This document shows, one piece after another, positions 1-6,183 of a DNA stretch of 6,361 nt. The stretch is from Chloroflexota bacterium (lineage in GTDB: Bacteria > Chloroflexota > Limnocylindria > Limnocylindrales > CSP1-4). The stretch is from the NCBI GenBank assembly GCA_003158495.1, contig PMJT01000057.1, positions 3,788 to 10,148 on the forward strand, read 5' to 3'. The notes beneath the pieces are model-generated. The model saw only the letters and a list, made by a program, of their open reading frames with translations. It was not told where the DNA came from and made no database searches. Positions within the stretch are counted from its first letter, which is position 1. Each line of letters starts with the position of its first letter. The position numbers and the translations under genes are program-made.

Positions 1-16
1 GTAACCACGCGCCACG

Positions 17-22
17 TATAAT
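17..22 (+). promoter_or_regulatory. Consensus -10 box upstream of the PP2C-like/propeller gene
   Basis: The hexamer TATAAT is a perfect sigma-70-type -10 sequence on the plus strand in otherwise GC-rich DNA. A -35 box at the usual 16-18 base spacing would lie just outside the window, so the promoter cannot be completed. Transcription would start near position 29, leaving an untranslated leader of about 75 bases before the ATG at 105. I see no riboswitch-like structure in that leader. A chance match is possible. Confidence 0.4.
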
Positions 23-104
23 CCCCACCTGCGAACGCCGGTTCGGCCGCCTGGGATGCGGTCGGATCCTACGGGCGCCCCATTCCCGCCGGTAACAGCC
101 AACA

Positions 105-2396
105 ATGGCAGTCCGCCTCTACATGAACCTCGGCCTCCTGGCCGAATCACAACGACTTCCGGACTCCGCCGACACCGTCGTCGTCGTTGAGCCGAATATC
201 GGGTCCACGTCTCGGACAAAGGGCAGCCTCTACCTGCTCGTAACCGGATCCGGCGGGCGAAAGCTCCGCGATGCCACGAAGCTGGTCGCGGAGCGCATCC
301 GGGACGACTACTACTACGACCTGTCGGCCGGCATCTCGGTCTGCCTGCGCAAGGCCGTTCGAGCCGCCAACAACGTCCTTCTGCACTCGTCGCAGCGGCC
401 GTCCGTCGGCCAGGGTGAACCTGGGCCGCTAGGCATCGCCCTCGCCGTCGTCCGCGGCAACGAGCTCTACGTGGCCACGATCGGGCCGGCCGAGGCGTAC
501 ATGGTCCGGCAGGCCAGGCTCCTGACGCTGCCGGACGCGAGCCCAGAGTCGGGCCTCCCAACCGACGACATCGACGGCCCGGAGGTCTGGCACGGCGAGA
601 TCACCGCCGGAGACTGCCTGATCCTGATGTCGCCCAACGTAACCCGACGCATCGGCCTGGGGCCGATCCAGGACGCCGTACTGCAGCTTCACCCGCAGGC
701 CGCCGTCGAGCAGATCCACCGCCAGTTCGGGTCCGGCAGCCTGGGCAGCACCGGCGGCGACGGCATCCTGTTCATCGAGGCTACGGAAGTCGCGGCCACG
801 CACAAGGCCGCTCCACTCAAGCCGGTCTGGCCCGGCGACTCTATGGCCGGCGCTCCGGATCGCTCACCGATTCCGCTCGCGGACACCGTGGTGGGCGGGG
901 TTGCCGTGATGCAGACAACGGCCAGACACGCGCAGGTCGCGGCCGACCACTGGCTCAGGCGCGGCGTCTACAGCCTCTTCGACCGCATGCCGCAGCGGCC
1001 CATGTCGCGAGGCCGGGTCACACCCATGACCGTCCGCCGCGAGCGCCAGCAGCGCGCCGCCATAGGCATCATCGGTCTGCTTTCAGTCATCACGATCATC
1101 GGCGCCAGCATGTTCGTCCTTTCGGGGACAGGCCGCGGCGACGGCGTCGACAGCAAGGTGACCGCGCAGCAGGCCAACGCGAAGGTCCAGTTCGACCTGA
1201 ATGCCGTGCTCGGCAACGGCACGGACATGATGGCGAACGACCCGGTCACCGCCTACGGCTACTACAAGGACGCCTGGAACGAACTGCAGATCGCACAGAC
1301 CGCCTACGCCCCTGAATCACTGGCCGACTCGCGCGCCAAGATCATCGCCGGGCTCAACCGCTACTTCCACACCTCGGTCGTGCAACCGCAGGTCGTGGTC
1401 ACATTCGCCACGGATGATCTGACCGGCCTCGTCCTCGGGCCGGATGGCGCGGCCTACGTCATCGACAACACGGTCAACGCCGTATACCGGGTGAACCTGA
1501 GCACGAGGGCGGCCATTCGAGTTCTGACGGCCGGTCAGCAGCCGGTCAACGGCGGCAGCGTCGTCGGCAACCCCAGGCTCATGACCACCGGCGGCGGAGA
1601 CGTCCTGATCCTGGACGCGTTCAACTCGCTGTGGCGCTGGCACCCGGTCTTGGGCAACACGGCCGGCGTCGGCTCCCCGATCCCCGTCTACATCCCTCAC
1701 AACGTCACCTGGGGCATCGGGCCGAGGGCGATCGGCACCTTCATCGTGAACGCCAACAATAACCTCTACAACTTCTACATCGTCCTGCCGAGCCAGCGCA
1801 ACGTCATCAAGTACACGGCTTCGTCGGACGGTAGTGGCTATCCCGTCGGGGCGCACACGCCGTTCCTCCTCGTCTCCCAGGACGTCTCGAAGGTCGACGA
1901 CATGTACATCGACGGCAAGGTCTACCTCGTCAACGACGGAGAGATCTCCCAGTACGAGCTGGGCCAGGTGAAGGGCTGGAGCGTGGACCCGCCCCCGGAC
2001 TACGCGAAAGACTTCCAGTTCCGACAACTGCCGGTCTACAAGCACCTGACCGCGGACAACCCGACCCTGGACCAGGGCACGTTCTACGGATACGACATCA
2101 AGAACCGGCGCATCGTTGCCTTCCTCAAGAAGGACGGCAGCTACGTGGCCGAGTACATGGTCCCGGACAACACGCCGTGGTTCACCAACCTCACCGGAAT
2201 GTTCGTGGTTCCGGGCACGGGCGGCGGCAACCCCACTCTCTACTGGACCGAAGGCAGCAGTCTCCTAAAGGCGGTCCTTGTCCCGAACGGCCCGACGACG
2301 CCGCTGACGACCCCCGGTTCGACCGGGTCGAGTCCGTCCGCATCTGCCGGCACCGGAACCGCCAAACCGACGGCCTCCCCTTCCAAGAAACCCTGA
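105..2396 (+). CDS. Membrane-anchored protein: degenerate PP2C-like domain, one TM helix, extracellular beta-propeller-like domain
   Basis: 763 residues. Residues about 20-230 follow the PP2C (PPM phosphatase) order by eye: a YLLVTGSGG segment (43-51) where active enzymes have ADGMGG, an AVRAANNVL helix (84-92), VATIGPAEAY (123-132) where VGDSRAY is expected, and LILMSPNVT (172-180) where the SDG motif is expected. The usual aspartates are therefore T47, P128 and P177; D219 in GGDG may correspond to the last metal ligand. It is probably a pseudophosphatase. Residues 318-340 form one hydrophobic helix preceded by an Arg-rich stretch (304-317), so the N-terminus should be cytoplasmic. After a helical Ala-rich segment (350-420), residues about 425-730 contain roughly six blade-like repeats with GPDG/NNNLY/DGKVYLV-type turns, resembling NHL or six-bladed propellers. 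The tail (731-763) is rich in Thr, Ser, Pro and Ala. The ATG at 105 is the first start after an in-frame stop at 93-95 and lacks a clear Shine-Dalgarno sequence; ATG 123 is an alternative. Ligand and partner are unknown. A role in envelope signalling is inference. Confidence 0.8.
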   Translation: MAVRLYMNLGLLAESQRLPDSADTVVVVEPNIGSTSRTKGSLYLLVTGSGGRKLRDATKLVAERIRDDYYYDLSAGISVCLRKAVRAANNVLLHSSQRPSVGQGEPGPLGIALAVVRGNELYVATIGPAEAYMVRQARLLTLPDASPESGLPTDDIDGPEVWHGEITAGDCLILMSPNVTRRIGLGPIQDAVLQLHPQAAVEQIHRQFGSGSLGSTGGDGILFIEATEVAATHKAAPLKPVWPGDSMAGAPDRSPIPLADTVVGGVAVMQTTARHAQVAADHWLRRGVYSLFDRMPQRPMSRGRVTPMTVRRERQQRAAIGIIGLLSVITIIGASMFVLSGTGRGDGVDSKVTAQQANAKVQFDLNAVLGNGTDMMANDPVTAYGYYKDAWNELQIAQTAYAPESLADSRAKIIAGLNRYFHTSVVQPQVVVTFATDDLTGLVLGPDGAAYVIDNTVNAVYRVNLSTRAAIRVLTAGQQPVNGGSVVGNPRLMTTGGGDVLILDAFNSLWRWHPVLGNTAGVGSPIPVYIPHNVTWGIGPRAIGTFIVNANNNLYNFYIVLPSQRNVIKYTASSDGSGYPVGAHTPFLLVSQDVSKVDDMYIDGKVYLVNDGEISQYELGQVKGWSVDPPPDYAKDFQFRQLPVYKHLTADNPTLDQGTFYGYDIKNRRIVAFLKKDGSYVAEYMVPDNTPWFTNLTGMFVVPGTGGGNPTLYWTEGSSLLKAVLVPNGPTTPLTTPGSTGSSPSASAGTGTAKPTASPSKKP

Positions 2397-2424
2397 GCCA
2401 TCGGGCCCGCCGGCCGGCACGGAG

Positions 2425-2433
2425 TGTGATAAT
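2425..2433 (+). promoter_or_regulatory. Extended -10 promoter placed for a leaderless transcript of the DUF151 gene
   Basis: The sequence TGTGATAAT is an extended -10 element (TG, one base, then GATAAT at 2428-2433). Six bases (CCCGCC) separate it from the ATG at 2440, so a start about 7 bases after the hexamer would fall on the A of the start codon. The only GGAG nearby (2421-2424) ends 15 bases before the ATG, too far for a normal ribosome binding site, which agrees with leaderless initiation. No good -35 is seen at 2405-2410, as can be the case for extended -10 promoters. Confidence 0.45.
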
Positions 2434-2439
2434 CCCGCC

Positions 2440-2964
2440 ATGGCAGAGTCCCTCGCCGAGGTCGTCGTCGAGAGCGTTCGGGTCCACATGCTGTCGAGCC
2501 AGCACGTCGTGCTGCTCAAGGAGATAGACCGCGAGCGCTATCTCCCCATCTGGATCGGGCCGTGGGAGGCGAACGCCATCGCCACGCGGCTCCAGGGCGT
2601 GACGCCAGAGCGCCCGATGACCCACGACCTATTCATCGCCACGCTTGCGGAACTCGGCGTCAAGGTGCAGCGGATCGTCGTCTCGAGCCTGGCCGAGGAA
2701 ACGTTCCACGCCACGATCGAGCTGGAGCGCGACGGCAAGACTTACGCCATAGACGCCCGCCCCTCCGATGCGCTGGCCCTGGCCGTCCGCACGGGGATCA
2801 AGATCTTCGCCTCGACTTCGGTCCTGGACCGCGCCGGCGTCGAACCGGAAACCCAGGTCGACGAGAAGCTCGAGGTCTTCCGCGAGTTCGTCAACTCGCT
2901 GGACGTGGACCCAGAGGAAGAACATCGCGAGGGCCCGCCCGGCACCAACCCGCCTGCCGAATAG
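2440..2964 (+). CDS. Bifunctional nuclease family protein (DUF151 / BFN domain)
   Basis: 174 residues, a usual length for this family. The DUF151 domain fills residues about 6-135. Family signatures are YLPIWIGPWEA (34-44), RPMTHDL (58-64), a central segment ending in TFHATIELERDGK (88-100), and the hallmark DARPSDALALAVR (105-117). Members are reported as wound-response or bifunctional nucleases with DNase and RNase activity in plants; in bacteria the role is poorly defined, though structures of bacterial members exist. The C-terminal tail (about 140-174) is acidic then Pro-rich. It lacks the UvrB/UvrC (UVR) motif found at the end of some members. The protein has no signal peptide or membrane helix and should be cytoplasmic. 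It lies 43 bases after the propeller gene on the same strand, so readthrough is possible, but an extended -10 box directly before the ATG suggests its own leaderless transcript. Family assignment is firm; substrate is not known. Confidence 0.93.
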   Translation: MAESLAEVVVESVRVHMLSSQHVVLLKEIDRERYLPIWIGPWEANAIATRLQGVTPERPMTHDLFIATLAELGVKVQRIVVSSLAEETFHATIELERDGKTYAIDARPSDALALAVRTGIKIFASTSVLDRAGVEPETQVDEKLEVFREFVNSLDVDPEEEHREGPPGTNPPAE

Positions 2965-3161
2965 GTTCTCCTCGACCAGGCGGCCCGAAGAGCTCCGGCA
3001 CGGCCGGCGGAACTCATATCTTCCGAACTGTCCAAGTCCGTCTCGCAGACCCGACGAGTCGAGACCGAGGCGCCGCCGAGCACCGCAGCGAACGCACCTC
3101 AAACGTGCGTGAGCGAGGCGCGCAGACGGCAACGAAGGGATCGGCCGTCCGGTCGGCGAGA
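2965..3161. other. Convergent intergenic region with no gene; one weak hairpin
   Basis: The stretch separates the ends of two converging genes. The best compact hairpin I found is ACGCAC (3092-3097), a 7-base loop and GTGCGT (3105-3110). It has no T run on either side, so it is not a convincing intrinsic terminator. Open frames crossing this area have no recognisable motif and look like shadows of GC-rich coding sequence. Confidence 0.5.
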
Positions 3162-3959
3162 CTATCCGAGCATCGGTTCGCCTTCCATCATGGCCGCCTT
3201 GCGGCGGAACCAGAGGCGGAAGCGGAGGGCCCAGAAGTCGCGGATGGCGCGGAAGACGACCTTCGGCTTGGCGCCGGTGGGTGAGCCGGCGGTTCGGGCG
3301 TAGTGGGACACGCCGACCTCGGCCATCTTTCGACCGTTGAATTTGAGCTTGATCAGCAGCTCGGCTGTGAAGAAGGCGCCGCCCGAGGATACGCGGACGG
3401 GCTCGAGGGCCTGGCGCTTGAAGAGCTTGCAGGCGCAGTCGATGTCGCGGACGCGGACGCCGAAGAAGATCCGATTGGCTAGCCGATAGATGCGCGCGTA
3501 CCAGCGCCGGATCGGCGGGTCCGCGCGCACTAGGCGGTAGCCGAGAACCACGTCCGGGTCGTCGGGACCGCCCAGGCGTTCGGTCAGCTTGCCGACATCT
3601 GCCACCCTGAACTGGCGGTCGCCGTCGATGAAGGCGATCAGGCTGTAGCGGGAAGCACGGAAGCCGGATCGCAGCGCGGCGCCGTAGCCGTAGTTCGTCG
3701 GGTGGTGGACGACCCGGAACTCGGGGTGTTTGGCGGCGAGCTCATCGGCAATGGCCGGCGTTCGGTCGCGCGAGCCGTCATCCACGGCGATGATCTCGAA
3801 GGTCTCGGCCAGGGTCGGCAGGGCGACGAGCGCCTCTTCGACCAGGGCTTCGAGATTGGCCTCTTCGTTGTGTGCCGGAAAGAAGAACGACAGCTCCTTG
3901 ACTCGCCTGGCCGTCGATCCCGAACCCTCTGCGGCCGCCGCCGGACTAGCTGCGCTCAC
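3162..3959 (-). CDS. Family 2 glycosyltransferase, polyprenyl-phosphate mannose/glucose synthase (DPM1) type
   Basis: 265 residues from a GTG start. The GT-A fold signatures are in order: FFFPAHNEEANL (25-36), IIAVDDGSRDRT (56-67), the NYGYGAALRSGF segment (89-100) and FIDGDRQF (110-117), which carries the D-x-D metal site. A DCACKLFKR segment (174-182) follows, at the place where DPM-like enzymes have the D-x-x-x-G-F-R-x-x-R type motif. By family knowledge such enzymes move mannose or glucose from a nucleotide sugar to a polyprenyl phosphate at the inner membrane face. No C-terminal transmembrane helices are present, as in the soluble DPM1 subgroup; the C-terminus is basic and aromatic (232-254) and could touch the membrane. 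The GTG at 3959 is chosen because AAAGGA lies six bases upstream. A longer form from GTG 4061 would add 34 Arg/Lys/Gly-rich residues of no recognised domain. It shares its strand with the DUF2723 gene, whose GT-C enzyme could use the lipid sugar it makes. The exact sugar cannot be read from the sequence. Confidence 0.88.
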   Translation of the reverse strand: MSAASPAAAAEGSGSTARRVKELSFFFPAHNEEANLEALVEEALVALPTLAETFEIIAVDDGSRDRTPAIADELAAKHPEFRVVHHPTNYGYGAALRSGFRASRYSLIAFIDGDRQFRVADVGKLTERLGGPDDPDVVLGYRLVRADPPIRRWYARIYRLANRIFFGVRVRDIDCACKLFKRQALEPVRVSSGGAFFTAELLIKLKFNGRKMAEVGVSHYARTAGSPTGAKPKVVFRAIRDFWALRFRLWFRRKAAMMEGEPMLG

Positions 3960-4365
3960 TGGCTTTCCTTTCGGCCTGATGCCCTTCCCCGGGCGACCTC
4001 TAGTTCGCCCTTTCGTCGGAGTCGCCCTCCAGCAGTTCCGCAGGCGGGATTCATTACCCACGAAAAGGTTGAAACCATCCTGAGACTATTCGAGATTGTC
4101 GTTGAGCCGCGGCCGCGCGTCGATACCACAGACGTCCCGTTTCACCCCGAGAGTTGGACGATGCGCCAGATGCGCTGGCCGAGCCGCGCCCCATCCGAGT
4201 GGTGCCGCCCCGCCCGAACTGGGGATGGGCGCCGTCCCGTGGCATCCGCCCGGCCGCAGCCGCGCGGCCTTCCCACCGCCAGCCGTCGCTTCGGCCTCCG
4301 GCGGGGGCGCCTAACGGCATTCGCGAGCGGCTGCCGGTGCGTCCGGCGGAATGGATCCGCGGCGG
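3960..4365. other. Roughly 400-base region without a convincing gene
   Basis: The region lies between the DUF2723 stop and the chosen glycosyltransferase start. Short open frames exist on both strands, but their translations are Arg/Ala/Pro/Gly-rich with no recognisable motif. Two imperfect inverted repeats can be seen: CGGCA/TGCCG at 4315-4336 with an inner CGC/GCG pairing, about 30 bases past the DUF2723 stop, and GCCC(c)ATCC/GGATGGGC at 4188-4230 with a long loop. Neither has a T run. The part at 4050-4100 is noticeably richer in A and T than the rest, so a promoter for the glycosyltransferase could be here, but I see no good -35/-10 pair. An extended glycosyltransferase N-terminus could occupy 3960-4061. 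Confidence 0.45.
3966..3971 (-). promoter_or_regulatory. Ribosome binding site that sets the glycosyltransferase start
   Basis: On the minus strand AAAGGA is followed by a six-base spacer and GTG at 3959. This is the best Shine-Dalgarno match near the N-terminus and places the start just before the low-complexity Ala/Ser/Gly lead-in to the GT-A domain. Confidence 0.55.
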
Positions 4366-6183
4366 CTACGGCTTGACCGGATCGCACGGAGGGAGAGCCA
4401 CCGACGGCTGGATCCGCGACTTGACGCGGTAGATCTGGGACAGGCCGGTTTGCTCGAGGTTGTATGCAGTGCTGAGTGCCTGGATGCCGTCGCAGCCGCC
4501 CTGGAACCGATCCGTGTAGATGGGCCGCGTCGCCATGTACGTGTCGAAGACATCCCAGACCTCGCCCGCGGCGCCGATGTGGTCGTTCTTGCGGGTGCTG
4601 TCGTCGATGATCAGGATGTCCGGCCGAAGGCCGAGGACCTTCTGCCCGTACCAGAGCGTCGTGGACGCCGACCAGGTCGTCTCGATGACGGCGTTCTGGG
4701 CCAGGCCGCCCTGGTCCGCCGGGGCGAGCACCTGGCGCATCCAGACCGAGTCCGAAGTGTTCTGCGCCTCGCTCACGCCGCCGGGGTTGTCCCCGGCGTT
4801 GATGCCCTGGCGCTGGGATATGACGCCGACGCTGGTGAAGACGAGTGCGGCGGCGAAGGCCATCTCCGCGATGAGGACGGCCCAGGTGGCCCAGCCGGTG
4901 TCGCGGCGTGGCGATGCGGCAGGCGACGCGTCCGCCCCGCCCGGCCCTGTGCCTGGCGCTGCGCCCGACTCGGTCTCTGACGCGGGCCCACTGCCTCGGG
5001 CGCCCGCCTCGGGCCCCGCTTCTGCGGCCGCGGGACTGTAGCGGCGCTCATACTCGCCGACCGCCCAGCCGACGCCGGCCACGATGTCCGCTACTCCGAG
5101 GCCGATCCAGGTGAACGCAATCATCAGCGGAAGCAGGTAGTAGCGCTCGATGTCCGCGTTGGCGTAGGAGGCCGCGAAGATGCAGGTCACGATGAGGGCC
5201 AGCCCGCTGAGGAGGATGTACCGAGGCCGGCGGTAGATGCTCGTGCCGACGCCGAGCGCGGCAAGCAATCCGAGCGGGCCGAGCCAGCCGGTCATGAGGT
5301 CCATGACCGAGGCGGCCTTGGTCGGCAGATCACCGAAGGGGTTCTGGAGACTGCCGCGGAACTGCTCGGCCAGGACGACGTACTGGAAGCCGCTCCAGGT
5401 GTCCGGGTGGCCGTAGACGAGCGGGGCGTTCATGGCAGCCCGGATCGGCAGCTCGGCGAAGAGAACCGCCATCGTGCCGGCCAGGACGGCGACGCAGGCC
5501 GCGATCGTGCGCCACCGGAAGATGACGCGCCAGTCCGCGGCGAGCACGAAGAGGCCGATCGCGGGCGGCAGCAGCAGCGCCAGCGAGTGGTTGGCCACGG
5601 CCACGCCGTAGATCGCGGCCGCGGCAACGAGCCAGCGGTCGGCGTGGGAGAGAGTGACCGGATCCTTCGAGTGGCGCCGTTGATCCCAGATCAGCAGCGC
5701 CACGAAGAGGAACGCCGTCAGCGCGATGTGGAACATGTGCGGGTCGGCGTGCGTGGAGAGACGCCAGAAGAGCTGCGTCCAGGCCAGCAGAAGGCCGATG
5801 GCAAGGGCGATCATTCGACGCCCGGTGAGGGCCTGGACGATGGCCGTGGTCCCGGCGATCGCGGCGGCCGCGAGGATCGCCTGGAGCAGGTTCATGCGGT
5901 AGGCCGGGTCGCCGAAGGGCTGGAGCACGATCGAAGCCAGCCAGCCGAGGATGATGTAGCTCGGGTATCCGGTCGGGTGGGCCGTGCCCAGGACCGGCCC
6001 GACCGTTTGGAATTCGGCCGTGTCCCAGAAGAGGACGCCGGGGGCCAGCGTCGGCAGGACGAACAGGAGGGTCAGCAGGCCCGCGGTCGCGGGAGCCGCG
6101 ACGAGGGCCAGCGACTCGGAGGCGGCAAGGCGGCGGAGGCGGCGGAAGTCGAGCGCGGGGCCTCTCAGGTGGTCACCAGGCAA
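4366..6183 (-). CDS. DUF2723 / protein O-mannosyltransferase-like membrane glycosyltransferase (GT-C fold)
   Basis: 605 residues from the chosen TTG. A short basic N-terminus precedes about ten hydrophobic helices between residues 25 and 375 and one more at 431-456. The family hallmarks are WDTAEFQTV (53-61) in the first outer loop, where the Asp/Glu pair is the expected catalytic site, then AHPTGYP (68-74), THADPHMFH (144-152) and ANHSLALLL (197-205). The final part (457-605) is a soluble outer domain with LWYGQKVLGLRPDILII (510-526), typical of this family's C-terminus. By family knowledge these are GT-C enzymes using a polyprenyl-phosphate sugar and related to protein O-mannosyltransferases; the acceptor here is unknown. 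An Ala/Gly/Pro/Glu-rich linker (384-430) separates the main helix bundle from the last helix. The start is TTG at 6183, with GGGGAG six bases upstream, overlapping the preceding gene by 11 bases; the frame opens to another TTG at 6234, which would overlap more and has no clear binding site. The overlap suggests translational coupling with the preceding membrane protein. Confidence 0.87.
   Translation of the reverse strand: MPGDHLRGPALDFRRLRRLAASESLALVAAPATAGLLTLLFVLPTLAPGVLFWDTAEFQTVGPVLGTAHPTGYPSYIILGWLASIVLQPFGDPAYRMNLLQAILAAAAIAGTTAIVQALTGRRMIALAIGLLLAWTQLFWRLSTHADPHMFHIALTAFLFVALLIWDQRRHSKDPVTLSHADRWLVAAAAIYGVAVANHSLALLLPPAIGLFVLAADWRVIFRWRTIAACVAVLAGTMAVLFAELPIRAAMNAPLVYGHPDTWSGFQYVVLAEQFRGSLQNPFGDLPTKAASVMDLMTGWLGPLGLLAALGVGTSIYRRPRYILLSGLALIVTCIFAASYANADIERYYLLPLMIAFTWIGLGVADIVAGVGWAVGEYERRYSPAAAEAGPEAGARGSGPASETESGAAPGTGPGGADASPAASPRRDTGWATWAVLIAEMAFAAALVFTSVGVISQRQGINAGDNPGGVSEAQNTSDSVWMRQVLAPADQGGLAQNAVIETTWSASTTLWYGQKVLGLRPDILIIDDSTRKNDHIGAAGEVWDVFDTYMATRPIYTDRFQGGCDGIQALSTAYNLEQTGLSQIYRVKSRIQPSVALPPCDPVKP
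4894..5034 (-). other. Low-complexity Ala/Gly/Pro/Glu linker inside the DUF2723 protein
   Basis: This part encodes residues 384-430, made almost entirely of Ala, Gly, Pro, Ser, Glu and Thr, with no hydrophobic residues and loosely repeating GxGP and AxxAGP units. It is probably disordered and sits between helices, starting just after the basic GEYERRY (376-382). That basic flank suggests a cytoplasmic side. It looks like a lineage-specific insertion. Confidence 0.6.

Noticed and set aside
1317..2045. Long open frame on the minus strand opposite the propeller domain (242 codons)
   Set aside because: It lies wholly within a well-supported gene on the other strand, is rich in Asp, Val and Arg as expected for an antisense shadow of GC-rich coding DNA, and shows no motif.
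3092..3110. Hairpin as a bidirectional intrinsic terminator between the converging genes
   Set aside because: The six-base stem has no T run on either side, so it is too weak to call a terminator.
2562..3284. Plus-strand open frame running through the DUF151 gene and past it (240 codons)
   Set aside because: It is a shifted frame of the nuclease gene; the translation is Arg/Gly/Pro-rich and has no domain.
3958..4056. Small minus-strand ATG frame of about 32 codons whose TGA overlaps the GTG start of the glycosyltransferase
   Set aside because: The GTGA overlap looks like a coupled leader peptide, but the peptide has no notable composition and no ribosome binding site, so chance is the simpler reading.
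4041..4056. AATCCCGCC-type string shared by the regions near 20, 2431 and 4050 (minus strand) as a common promoter element
   Set aside because: Only the first two copies follow a credible -10 hexamer; the third does not, and short C-rich strings are expected often in this DNA.
4054..4320. Minus-strand open frame of 88 codons in the gap before the glycosyltransferase
   Set aside because: The composition is Arg/Gly/Ala-rich with no motif or convincing ribosome binding site, and several frames are open here because of high GC.
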